The notes below the pieces were generated by a model. The model was not told the origin of the DNA and searched no databases. It worked only from the letters and a program-made list of their open reading frames with translations. Both the position numbers and the translations under genes were made by a program. From positions 836,001 to 900,000 of the forward strand of contig NC_081331.1 in NCBI RefSeq assembly GCF_022539665.2: DNA of 64,000 nucleotides, in the 5' to 3' direction. This DNA is from Daphnia carinata (Eukaryota > Arthropoda > Branchiopoda > Diplostraca > Daphniidae). This document shows positions 32,339 through 44,856 of the stretch, piece after piece (positions within the stretch are counted from its first letter, which is position 1; each line of letters starts with the position of its first letter).

Positions 32339-32610
32339 CTGTAAGAAATGTGTTTGAGTACAATTATTAAGGTTATCTAATTAGATGCGGATTATTCTAT
32401 ATTCGCAGACTCCCAATGTCTTTGCTGGAACACAGTATTTTAAAAACTATTTTTATGGCATTGAATTAACTGTTTTGCTGTTACCTCAGAGAAAACTCTT
32501 TCGTGGCACAGCGGAAGGAAAATCAAATTCTAAATGTAGAAACAATGCATCCAATTTCGGTTGGTTACGATATTCATTGCTTCTACTAGTAGTATATAGG
32601 AAAAATAGAT

Positions 32611-33119
32611 CAACATTTCGATTTCACTACCTATAGTTGTTATTAGGTTATTCGGCTACTGTTCCATTCACTACAGATAAACATAAGATTAGAAAATGAT
32701 GCCAAAAATTCAATCGTATTCTTCTTTTGATACAGTAGGATACACAATTGTAAGGAAATAATCATCATCATATTCCGTCGAGAGAAAACAAAAATAACAG
32801 AAACTTATCGCCAAACACAAACTGAAACAAAACAGAAATTTGACACTCACCCAGCACACATGCGATTTGATCGTATTCCATCCCTCGTACTGACTTTGAG
32901 TGAATGGTTTGTTTTCAAAGCATTGACTATGCGAGCAGGCTGTGGCAAATTGGTTTACACGAAGGGAACGAAGCCTAACAACCGGAAGGAGCCTATGATT
33001 CCATTCCGCAAAGAACGTGAATGTTACTCGGCAGCACGCCGCTAACTGACTAAAGTCAACCAATACAACTGCGACACTTTTCCATTATGCAAAACAACTA
33101 AAGGCCACACAAAGCTTTA
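32611..33119. other. Unresolved 5' region of the membrane-protein gene
   Basis: A minus-strand frame at about 32857-33090 ends at a plausible GTGAGT donor (KSHVCW/GTGAGT) but has no ATG. It may be an upstream or untranslated exon of the membrane protein. Confidence 0.3.
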
Positions 33120-36100
33120 TCACGCCATCGACGTTTTATATAGCGACCAAACACCTTCGTTGAGTAGACTGTTTAAAAAGGCACGGCTAATCAATCCACA
33201 CTTCTCCCATTGCTCCAGCAACGCCAGTGTAGTTCCGCTTTCGCTTGGAATTTCCATAAGATTCTCTTTATTGCTAGAAAGAAAAACAAAAAATCGATAA
33301 ACAACCAAACCTACAACAACTTCTTTTTTTTTAACCACAAACTGAAAGCGCAATTTGATTACCTCGCTCCAAACTCCAAGTGAGAACGAGCAAATTGGAT
33401 TAAGAGACTGCAGCATGCCTGTGTGCTAGCAGAGCCCAGGTGACGAAACAATGTAGCACTTCCGATCACAAAGGGTGTGCCGTCCACGCCGTCCTGAGGG
33501 CGTTTCGACACTAGACTAGCAAGTTGTTTGCTATACGTAAACTTGTGTAAGTTCGACACGATAAACAAAAGCAATAAATGAGGTATGTAGGGTAACTCGA
33601 GACTATGTGTAGCAACGTAAATCTTCTCGAATGGCTCATAGAGGCCCGACCAATGTAAATACTCTGCCAACTCGGGAAGCAATGACGTGGAAATCGAACT
33701 CGAGGTTTTGTCGCGACGCACCACGTCGTTTACTACTGATCTAGAATTCACAATGCAGTTCGTATTAGATTATGAATCACGTTGCTAGCGGAACGTATTG
33801 ACTAAACAATCGCATCTTACAAGCTGAGAGTTTCCAATGCTTGCCAAAGAAGTCCGGAATCGAACGATGCGGTTGATTTTAGTTGTTGTGAGCACGATCG
33901 CCTCAGCAGCTGTAGTTGGCCAATTTTCAGCACACGATCGAGGAGCGTCTGAAAAGACTTTTGGAAACGCGTGCAGTAAGCTCCATATGTTTTACTTGGC
34001 TGGCCTGTTAAAGGACACAGTTAACATTCCTGAGGTGTTGTTTAATAAAAAATAATAACAAGTTCAAAACAAACCGAGAATTGCTGTTGTGGGTGCGGTT
34101 AGATGATCAAACTCTGCAAGAACTTCCAAAGAATCTTGATGGCGGAAAACTTCTTTCTTTAAATCACTAAAAAGGTTCTGTCCCATAATCGAGCAAACAA
34201 GATTTGATAACATGACCACGTAAATCGAATTAAGGCATCTATATTCTTACCGTTAATTCAGTGGTGATCATAAAGGCAAAAAGAGTGTCTAATCCAGCCA
34301 ATCCCGATGTACTTAGAGCTTGTTCAAGCTGGGAGAACAGTAGAAAGTTCAATACTTCAGCTTGCGATTTACTGTCATACCAAGTGTTTGTGGAGAGAAC
34401 AAAGATTGTTGTCCTAATTAGAAATTTGCGTGGTTATTTCGTGATAGCTGTATACTAACAATAGGAAATTACTTGGGATCGGTGATACGAAGAATTTCCC
34501 GGGCTAGTCGCCCAATGAACGTTGCCGAATGAGGATCATTGGAAGGAAGCCGAGGAATTGGCACAGCGGTGGACTGGAATTTACTCTGCCAATCTTGAAT
34601 GTGGTCAGTTTGAAATGTATTACATTCTTGCTCGACATTGTACCCCACGATTCGTGCTGTTTCCTCTTGAAACATACGAAGACCCTGAATTCGCACATAG
34701 TCTTGAATGTACTCAAAGGATTTCCGGAGACCTTCCATGGTTTCGCCTTCACAGACAAAAAAAAGTATTTTAAAATCAGATCAATAGAAAAAAGTACGTT
34801 TTAAAAACAACCTAAACTGGTTAGTTTAAGGGCGAGATCACTGTTTTTGGATTTGGCATTGAAAGAGAGCGAGTCGTGCATTGCCTTTGCCATTCTGCGT
34901 ACCAATTCCCGGCGTATACCCTCTTCCAATAGTCGCTTTGGATCAAGACGGACAATGCCAACTAAAGTTGTTTTCATAGCTAAGATACCTTCGGTGAACG
35001 TAGAAACGGATTCTGTTAGCTTGGCAACCTGAAAATGAATTATTCCATAGTTAAACGAGGAAAAATTTCTATTATTTATTTGACGTCATACTTGAAATCG
35101 CTGATCGAGCTGTGCGTAATCCTTCAGTTTGTCCTTATCCAATCTCATGGGCATCTCTTTGATAACGTTTGTCTGAAGCTGTACAATCTGCTCGACTAAT
35201 TTCATTGAGAAAATTAATACTCGAATATAGGCATTGCTTTTTGCTTGACTACCTAGTGCAAACATGGATTGGGGAATTATATGTAAGACATGGCGAATGT
35301 AGGAGACGAGTTCGGTGGAGTAGTATTGTGATACGGAAACCAAATCAGCGCTTCGTGCTTGGTTTATCCGCATCAAAGGCAAATCCAAAGCGGAAGATAA
35401 TTTCAAAAATGTTGCTCTCAGACGACCAACAAGAGTTGGATCTTTTCGTATTGCCGTTTGCATGTGGCCAGTGTAAGAATCAATTATTAGCCAGGCATAG
35501 CTTAAATCAGAAACTATTTGCAGAGTGATCAAAAAATCTTCACGAATGTTTGCGGTGCGTATCATATGATGCAGTTGACGACGGGTTTCCGTCAAAAATT
35601 GCTTTACTTGCAACTGTGAATCCAACTGATGAAATTCTGGATTCATAAAGCCAAAAAAAGATGAGTACATTAAACTGTGTGCAATAGTGGAGACATTTCA
35701 GTATACTACCTTGAACTTCTTCGAGAGCAGAAATTAGCTGAACCATTTTACGGCCGGAAGCTGTGCCTTCTTCATAGTTCAATGCTTCTACTTGTTGGGC
35801 GATCTCACGAAGCCATAACTGAAGACTCTCTTAAATACAAACGAAAACATGAATATGCGTAGAGAATATTATATGAAATATATGTTAACCATTTTTTTCG
35901 ACTCGGCTTAATGGCTTTGCCCCACTGAAAACGTCCGCTAACTCTGTCAGTCGTTCTATACATTCCTTTTTGCATAGGAGCCATTTAGCACGTTTCTCGG
36001 TCAATAGAACTCTGAACGTTTCTCGGACATTCAATTCGAGTTCCGCTGCACAATAATCAGTAATCACAATTAGACTTGTCATTTTGCTTTGCTAACCGTG

Positions 36101-37806
36101 TAGTAAAATGGCCTAACACCATCACGCTACACTACGTAACTTTACGAGCAATTACCGCAGTCGAGCAGTAATTCGAAAACCGTAACTGGCTGATATTTCG
36201 TATCGAGAAGAACTTGGTCTCGTACTTGCCGGCATTTTTTTAGCGATTCTGCACCTACATCATAAAGACACTTTAAAATATCGACATTGTTTCAAAGTAT
36301 ACGAGTTGTTCATACTACCAGCAGCTAACGTATTGGTGTGTAAGAGCATCCAGCGTAAAGTAACGTTCGATTGTCGGATTAAATTGATCAGCTTTTGCAT
36401 ATTGTCCAAAAGGAATTCTTCTGTCAATACCCCTTCTTTAAGTAACTGACGCAAATGCTTTATAAGTTGTTCCATTTGGTTGCAATGTTTGATTGAGCAC
36501 TCTTTCACATTTGCGGCCTGGATTGTATTGCTTAGTGCCATACGTGCAGCTTTGTAAGGCTCCCATACTTCAACCAAGTTGAAGATTAAACCCATGTACA
36601 CGCTAGTAACCTATGCCAATCGATCATTATATTAGTTTTTTAAATACTATTATTATCATTAGTGTTAGTCTCACCCAGTTGTCTGGAAAGAATTTGTCAA
36701 CGATTTCTCTCATTTTTGCTGTTTGGTTGTGTAGAATGTCGGGTGTAAAGTAAAGGCAAATCACGAGCATAGCAGCTTGCTGAGCAAGGGCCGTACTTCG
36801 GTGATCAGGATGTGGATGTGTCGCAATTTGGTGGTAGATGTCATCTGATCTCAAATGACCTATTACAACATCCAAATAAACTGGAACAATGGAAATGCGT
36901 CTGTAAGAAAAACAGCCAGCAGCCTAAGGTAAAGGAGCCCAATAAATGTTGTAGGTACTAATACATTTTACCTAAAGTATTCTTCTGGATAATTTTGAGG
37001 TCTCTTTCCTGGCTGAGATTTCAAAAATCCTGTAGAGCGCAACAGTTGACATACTTCATCTAACTTTGAATAAGAATGGGTTCTTTGTACAGAATATCTA
37101 TAGTAGGAGACTAGCATGCGCTCCCTAACAGGCCCATCTATGTGAGTGTCAGTGACTAACAGCATAATGCCATATAGGTAAAGTGCCTCACACTGCCAAA
37201 GAATTGTGTTAAAATATCAGCAAAGTTACATAGACTTTCAAATGTAATATGATCAAACCAACCATTAGCTGCTTTCCCTCATCATTCAAGAAAACTGTTT
37301 CAAGAGTTTGTTGAATGTACATGCCTTCTTCAACTTCATGGAGGAAACCATTTAGGTCACAAACATACTTGTGAACACTTTCAAATGCTAGATAAAACCT
37401 GGTCAGAATCTCTATGTAATTTTTACGCAATTCCTCATCTAATTCCATCAGGAGCTATATTAGAAAGTGATTTTAAGTTGAAAATAAGTATTTTACATGA
37501 AATTAGGTAACCAACTTACATCATTTCCATTAATTTTTGAATCAAATGCATCCTGTTCTTTGAAATATCGAAAATCCAATATAATTTCCTGGTACTTATT
37601 TTGATCAGACCTGTCATTGCAAAAAATGTTAAATGTCAGAAAAACAATGTTTTGGATCAGGAAATAACTTCTAGTTATTACTGAAAAATCGGTGGAATGA
37701 AATCCTTCAGACGTAGCAATTCGGCTATGATTGCATGGCCTCGCGACACTAAGCGTAGAAGAGTCTGACCACATAAATTGTTATCAGCTAAAAAATCTTC
37801 CGCCAT
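33120..37806 (-). CDS. WASHC5: WASH complex subunit 5 (strumpellin)
   Basis: Eighteen exons, 5' to 3': 37682-37806, 37520-37610, 37263-37454, 36972-37192, 36675-36900, 36319-36610, 36156-36254, 35890-36045, 35710-35829, 35253-35636, 35092-35195, 34812-35028, 34473-34746, 34251-34413, 34075-34177, 33821-34004, 33363-33740 and 33120-33273. All phases agree and total 1160 aa, against about 1159 in human. Conserved blocks include [18 protein letters not shown] at the N-terminus, [85 protein letters not shown] and [15 protein letters not shown]. Strumpellin is the large helical scaffold of the WASH complex, which drives Arp2/3 actin assembly on endosomes. The 57-bp intron 35196-35252 is in frame and stop-free. 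Confidence 0.97.
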
Positions 37807-40021
37807 AGTTCAGCTAAAACTTTAGCAGTTTACGCTGACTACGGATGTAATGCCTAGCACACAGAACAATAAACACTGTCCCAAAATAGTGTTCGTGAAT
37901 TGTAATGTTTAGTTGTTTACGTTTTCTGAAGTTGTCAAATGTCAACAGACTACCCGCGATTACGGCCCGGGCCCACATGTTGAACACGTTCCCCAAATAG
38001 GATAGATGGCTCTGCTTGTGTGCCAATGTTTTGCAAAATTTTAGAACTCTTGGCTTAAACATTTACATTAGTACGTAAAATATTTTGAATAAGTTGAACA
38101 TTGACGTTTCATTAGTAATGCTGCACAGAGGTTTCTGTATGATATAAATATTAACTCCTTGAAACCGGTCGTTCCCTATCCATGCTTCTAATGGCTGTAA
38201 TCCTTAGAGCCTCAAGGGCCTTGTGTTACTATAGTATTCACAGGAACGAATGTAGTTCGATGAGGCAGTCTGCTTCGTGAGTATGTCGTGAGCGAAAGTC
38301 CTCAATGGTTTGCATTCATAGCTGGGAAACTCACAAGATTTTCATCCACTTGCAGTGTGTTGTATCATGGAGTTGTGCTTTACAACGCAGTGAAATCATC
38401 TAGGAATTCTGCGTTGGTTTCCTACTTTCAGCCTTCATACATTGAAATGTTAGTATCCACTTTGAAACGTTGTCGAAAGAATTAATAATTATTTTCAAAA
38501 TTCATGTGCATCACCTGCCTTGGTTTCCGGTTCACTGTTACTTTCCCTTACACAACTCTGCGTTCGGATGTGCCCATTTCTTCCTTTCTCTTTCGTTCTC
38601 CCACGTTCGTATGTCACGTTTTCTTTTTTTTTTTTATTGCATTCATCATCTTATGAAATGCCTTATGCAAGAATGAAAAATATCACTGTTCATCCACGAT
38701 TACTACAGTATCGCCGTATGATAGGTTACACCAGAATGCTCTGTTTAACAAGCGGTTAGGGCTGTATGCTGAAGCGTACATGAATTAAATAGTTGTTTCA
38801 ATCAAAAGGCTCATTCTCCCCCCCGTAAGGAAAACTTTTAACGTTTTTACGGTCGGCCAAAGTTATTTAGCCGCACGGCTTCCGTTCGGGAAACTGTGGT
38901 TTTGAAAGAACGATTCTAAAAGTTGTTCTGTCTTAATAATAGCGGTTAGCTCGTTGGGCACTTTAACAACGTTTTCTCCTTACAAACTTTATTGAACCAA
39001 CTCTGCGTGCAAAAAAGTGAAATAGCCACTTGAGATACGACTATTCAAGTGGTTCTAAACAAGAAAGTAAGGGCGAAAACCCTTAAAATTCGTATGCATC
39101 CTGGATGAAAATGCATCTGGTTTCTCCTCTAACTATTAAAGAAAACTGTGGAAGAGAAAAGCTGATGGCAACAGACACCCTGCTTTGTTTTGGTTTTGCC
39201 GACTGGGATATTCCTTCCCCCTCCATATACATACGCCTTGTGCTATATCTCTCGTCTCGCTATCTGGGGATCCAGCTTTTTCTTTTGATTCCGTATCTCA
39301 CTGCGCTCTCTCGACCAATCGATCGGTTGGTCGAGAGCGTGAAGAAAACATGTGAAAAGAAAAAAAGTAGTGTCTCTTGCCGAAACTGATTAAATCGTTG
39401 ACATTTGATGCAGGTTTTGACATTTTCTCTTTGCCGTTTACCCGGGAGTTTGTTGACTTATTTTGTTCTCCTGTATCACAGGGATATTGCTTTTCGTAAA
39501 GTTGCCAAGCATATTAACGAAAACAAGCTGGAAAAGTTTATCTTTTACTTTTACCTTATTGACTTTCTCTGTATTCTTTTTATCACACCAAAAAGTCGTG
39601 AAAGTTGAATAACTTCACGAGGTCAATGCTCCCTACTTTTGGCAAATGAAGTCATAATGTGACAGTATCTGTTGGAACAAGAACAAACCAAACATGTTGA
39701 AATCTTGGTCGGATTCTTCATGGTTCTGATTCACTCTCCTGGGTCGGGGCGCGTTCGGGGGCACCTGTGCTGATAGGTCTGTTATCGTTTTTGATGACGG
39801 GTCAGTGGACATTAGTGATAAGGCAAACATAATACCTTGTTCTGCCGTGACTAGAGTTTTCTAATCAGTTCATGTAGATACAGCAGCAGTTACCACGTCA
39901 GTAACATATATATATTTTTTATTTCAGGTGGTGCCCTGACGGAGGCGTGTCTAGGGTGTCTACCCTGTAAATTGGAATCAACGGGATCATTTCGTCCGTC
40001 TGACAGCCACTTCCACGCGAA
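37807..40021. other. Intergenic, divergent promoter region
   Basis: Strumpellin (-) and the MGAT4-type gene (+) diverge here, so both promoters lie in this 2.2 kb. An acceptor-like TTTATTTCAG at about 39919-39928 suggests a 5' leader intron for the glycosyltransferase. No other gene is supported. Confidence 0.45.
39308..39337. repeat. Inverted repeat, 11-bp arms
   Basis: CTCTCGACCAA at 39308-39318 and its exact complement TTGGTCGAGAG at 39327-39337 flank an 8-nt spacer that is itself rich in ATCG. It could form a hairpin or be a dimeric protein-binding site. Confidence 0.6.
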
Positions 40022-42683
40022 ATGTTAAGCGGCGGTCGGATATTTCGTAAAAAATTGGCTCTCATTTTGTTGGCCATCTTTTGTGTCCCCTTCACCGTCA
40101 TTCTTCTGCATCGAGACGACAGTAATTACACAGCCCTTTTTTTCTTAATTTTCACACGTTGCAAATCCTTTTCAATATGTGCTCGAATAGATGGAGCTCG
40201 TTTGGAGGAGGAACTTACTTCGGAAATTGCTCATCTCCGACAACGCGTCTCGCAGGTTGAAATGATTAACCAGGCACGGCGGAGGGACTTGGCTCTCCTG
40301 ACACAGCACGTCAATCGATCTCTACCATGGAGTAAGTTCATTCTTCTTAATACCTCACGTTCGTCCGTACATCTTCACCTGTTTCTATGCGCTCAAGAGT
40401 TCCAACAGTCGTGCAATCTTGATACATTGATTTGACAGTAACGTAAGTTGAACTCCTATAGCAACTTGATGTCGGTGCAGTCAACCGGTGGCAAAGTCGC
40501 TCATTGATTGATTTATTCATGATTTTTATTCTTGGCAGATTACACTAATGGGGAAGAAATCGCAGAACTGTCTCGTTTGCTTTTGGACCCCGATCGCAGC
40601 CAAAACTTGCGTCTGCCCAACATTTTCTCTTTCTTGCCTTACCTGCTCAATAATCCGCTCAGCACTGTGCCAGCTTTTGTCCTCGGGCAAGGAAAGACTT
40701 ACGGTACTTCTTTATCTTATGATAATAGTGTAGAATATTTTAACATCTTTTCTTTTTTTGCATGGTTTTTTTTTTTTGTGTTACAGCGTCGATTGTGCTC
40801 GGTGTTCCGACGGTTAAACGCGAATCACAGTCGTACTTACTACCGACTTTGGCTAGTTTGATTGCATCCATGAACGAAGAAGAGAAGAATGATACTCTAA
40901 TCATCGTTTTTGTAGCAGAGGTAGAGTTGATTTTTTTAAATCCATGCACTAGCCATTGGATTGGTTAGGCCAATTCGTTAGAAATTTCTTGGAAAGCGTA
41001 TGCTTTCTGCAATCCTTGGATAGCAAGACATATTGAAAGACGCTATTCGAAGGTTCATTGTCTGGATGGGAAAGATACCAGACAGCCCTATCAATCACAT
41101 TGAGACAGTATTTTTAGATGCGTGCCTGTGTATTGTAAACATCTTATTTTATTATCATTCTTGAATTGACATATTGCAGACGGATATTGAATACGTCTCG
41201 GTGATAGCAGAGAAGATTAAGAAGCAGTAAGTGTTCGTAACTTCATTGAGTCTATCCGTTTTCTTGGTTCGCTTTTGAAACGTTTCTCTTCGGTTTCTAT
41301 TCAGGTTTGGAGATGCATTGCAGAGTGGACTTCTAGAAATCATTTCGCCGCCATCTTCTTTTTATCCCGATCTGAACGAGCTGCGGGTCACGCTAAATGA
41401 TCCTGTTGAGCGGGTCAAATGGCGGACGAAGCAAAATCTCGATTACGCTTTCTTAATGATGTATGCGCAATCGCGGGGGATGTACTATGTCCAATTGGAA
41501 GACGATATACTAACAACATCCGGCTATGTTACTAAAATGAAAAATTTCGCTATTAAAAAAGAGGCCATGAACCTCGACTGGTTTCTCTTGGACTTTTGCC
41601 AATTGGGATTCATTGGTATGAGCTTTATCTATTTTTTCTTTTCTTCCTTTCTTATTTTGTACTTACTTGTCATTTCCTCTCGCAGGAAAGATGTTCAAGA
41701 GCACGGATTTAACCTACATTATCCAGTTTGCCATAATGTTCCATAACGACAAGCCTGTTGATTGGCTACTGGATCCAATCATCGAAACCCGATACTGTCC
41801 TCACGATACGGTAAATTTTAAAAATTTAATAATTAAAAAAAAAAAATTTTGATTTTCTTTTGACGCCATCTGCAGAAAAAATGCAATCAGATCAAACTCC
41901 TCAAGTGGATACACTTCAAACCGTCTCTATTTCAACATGTGGGCACAACTTCATCACTCAAGGGCAAAGTGCAGAAACTTAAGGTATCAGTTTCGCGATA
42001 TTCAACTTCCTTCAGAGTTTTCACCAAGTTCATGCTTCATTAGGATAAGAATTTCGGCAAGTTGCCACTGTTCACGCCGCACAAAAACCCATCGGCCAAA
42101 GTGACCTCGCCCATCAAAGCGTACAAGCAATTTACGATCCAACGAGCATATCGAGGCGATTCTTTCTTTTGGGGTCTGATGCCTCAAGCCGGCGACGATA
42201 TTGTTTTCGAATTTCACACGCCAGTTGCGCTTCATGGATACCGCTTGCGGAGTGGCAACCATGAGCACCCGTCGGATTTGTTGTACAACACGACGGTTGA
42301 AATCCGGCCGGTCGAATTTGAAAGAGTAAAGGAATCCCTAAAAATATCATCCAATGAAAAATTTATTGGCGTCGGTGAGATTTTCAAAAAATCACGTGGG
42401 GGGTGAATTTTATATATATACATAAATCTGTGTCTATTATTCAGGCGAGTTCAACGACCTCGGTATAGCAGAGGGTAAGATCGACGCCAGCCTTTTTGGA
42501 CCAATTAGCGCTGTACGCCTGGTTATTAAGAGTGCCAGTAAAAATTGGGTCATAATTTCTGAGGTACGAATTGTTAAAAAGTTTGAATTAAGCTTTCTAG
42601 TCTATTCATTGGTATTTTTGAGTAGATTATGTTTGATAAAGGAGGTGGATAGTAGATTGTGGAAATATAGGACAAAACAATGA
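40022..42683 (+). CDS. MGAT4-type alpha-1,3-mannosyl-glycoprotein 4-beta-GlcNAc transferase
   Basis: Ten exons: 40022-40121, 40191-40331, 40539-40703, 40787-40920, 41180-41226, 41305-41615, 41686-41810, 41876-41983, 42044-42374 and 42445-42683, giving about 566 aa. It is a type II Golgi protein: short basic N-tail, hydrophobic anchor LALILLAIFCVPFTVILL, coiled stem, then the catalytic domain. Family blocks are SIVLGVPTVKRESQSYLLPT, VKWRTKQNLDYAFLMMYAQ, the metal-binding YVQLEDDI, WLLDPI, KPSLFQHVG and SGNHEHPSDLLYNTTVE. The enzyme adds beta-1,4-GlcNAc to the alpha-1,3 mannose arm of N-glycans. After the usual family end (ISEVRI) the frame continues about 35 residues to the TGA at 42681, so the C-terminus may be longer, or an unseen splice exists at GAG/GTACGA. 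Intron 1 (69 bp) is in frame without stops. Confidence 0.93.
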
Positions 42684-44856
42684 TAAAAGTAAATACCAAA
42701 ACCTTTCAGTGCCATTCTCCAACATGAGCCAAAATCAGCTGAACGAGAAAAATGAAACAAAGCTAATATAGCCATGTTTGAAAATGGATATGAGAGTTCA
42801 TCAACTATTCTTTTTTTTTTTGTCTTTCTGGTTTTGCTGAGTACTATTTACATGAAATAACTTCACATAGTCGACAATCCTATACTGTACTTACAAGAAA
42901 CGAATATGTTCCTGTATGCTTGCTTCGTCACTAAATGTCACCCCATGGGGAAGGACAGCTTGGTCACTCCTGTTAAAAAGGCATGATTGGTGGCTGAATC
43001 ACTAATACGCGGTCGACTTATGTGATTTCCTCGTATTTAACATTTAAAACCAGGTACCACTTAATATTTATGTACATAATTTGTTGCTCTTTTATAATGT
43101 TTGGTTATTATTGTTGTACGGTGCTATGTTCTGATGTTGATCTGAAAATAGTATCTTGTCGTCTGTAATGTGCAATAAACGCACGTGTTTTTCGTTTTTT
43201 TTTTCAAATGAGCAGACGGCTTTATGATTTACGGAATCCCGCAAGATGGCATCGGTGTGCAATTGCTTATTTAATGCACGAAAAAGAAAAAAGAAAAGAA
43301 TACGAATCGACTTAGAACATCGTTCACGTTGATAAAAGAAAAACATTCCGTTCATTATTCAAATGCGGGAATTATGGGAGAGAGCCGAACCAATTTTTTT
43401 CCCCATTGTGTGGCCTTGAGCCAATTACATAAGACACATCTGGGTGCTTTATTTTCTTGGAACTTGTAAAGAATAATACGAACTACAAAACTAAGGTAGT
43501 AAACTACTACAGCGCCAGAATAATAAAAATTATTTTAGGTCAGTAATTTCAATACCGAGAAAAACAAATCGGGCAACCAAGAACTTGTTAAGAAGCAGAC
43601 AACTTTTGAATGAAATGTCTTCCGGATGGGTGAACTCCGTCGCAGCTGTTCCATCTGTACTGACAGACTTTTAGGTTATCTGGATGCACACTGCTCATTT
43701 GGACGGGAATGAACGGCCACCATTGTTGGGAAAAAGTCCAAACAAAAGGACAAACATAAAACAAACAAAAATCTTGACGACCAAACGTCCACGGTGCAGG
43801 GGGCTACTGAAAGTTTTCACCGCAGAATGTCTATGTCATCAGTTGAAGATTGAGAGAGGAGTGATGGAGCCGAGACGTGACTTGACTACTGCATCTAGTT
43901 GAATAGGCATACAATGGTCTTTTCGTGCTAGCTGGTCATCCTCTACTACGAAACACTCCAAAGTGTGAGAAACACAGCACGTCGCATGCCTCGATTTGGG
44001 GTCTGGCGTCGGGATACGAAAAGGTTTTTGAGTAATTGAAATTCTCTTCCAAAAAGACAGGAGATGTGTTCGGCCAATGTTTCATCGTTCGGGATGCTCG
44101 CTTTCCTTTACGCAGAAAGCGACGACATGAAAAAAGGGAAAAAAAAGCGTAAGGCATCCAGCAGCCAAAGCCAGCAACAACTATGCGGAATTGTTGAAGC
44201 TCACAGTAGGACATCAATTCTTGGGAATCCTCGAGCTCCCGTTCAAAACAAAGGACACACCAAGACAACTGAAAGTATCAAAAACAAAGTAAAAGGGTGA
44301 CCTTAAAAGTCAACGAAAAGAGACTGGAAAGAAAAGAGGCAGTATAATGGCAACAGAAGTCTATACCATCCGTCAATCCGAGTTTATTGATCGACCACAA
44401 TACCGACATTAAGCCAGATTTGGCTGTGTACAAAATAAAATTCCCGTCTAGAGCTAAAAGAAGAAACATTCTTTTCTCTCTCTTTTTTTTTTTTTTTTTT
44501 ATCTCGCAAGAAAACAAAAGCATATCGGAGAAAAAAGGAAGGCGCCGAGCTGGCACGCGAGGTACGTTGTCCGTACTCTTTTGGCCTCTGTGTGTACGTA
44601 GCATTCCAGTTCTCTTGTACTCGTAACGTCCAGTATTGTATTATTAGCCCTGTCGCCTCGTTGTAAGACAGGTCTCCTTGACATTCCGCATCTAAAGGTG
44701 ATCGCACTCACATTAAACTGGCCTAAAGCATTCTTGTCTGCGAGGGAAGAAAGACATTTGACAGTCCCAGAATATTAGGACAGGCTTGGTTACTGCGCCA
44801 TTATCAACAAAGCAGCACAAGCCGAGCAACAACAATTAGTAGATGTATAGAGTTGA
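42684..44856. other. Intergenic, no gene seen
   Basis: Convergent 3' ends of the MGAT4-type gene and the TMEM200-like gene. It has A/T-rich spacer and a poly-T run near 44485; no supported coding exon. Confidence 0.5.

Noticed and set aside
32486-32488. TGA in the membrane-protein exon read as selenocysteine
   Set aside because: No selenocysteine insertion structure was seen and no related selenoprotein is known to me; a nonsense change or wrong exon is simpler.
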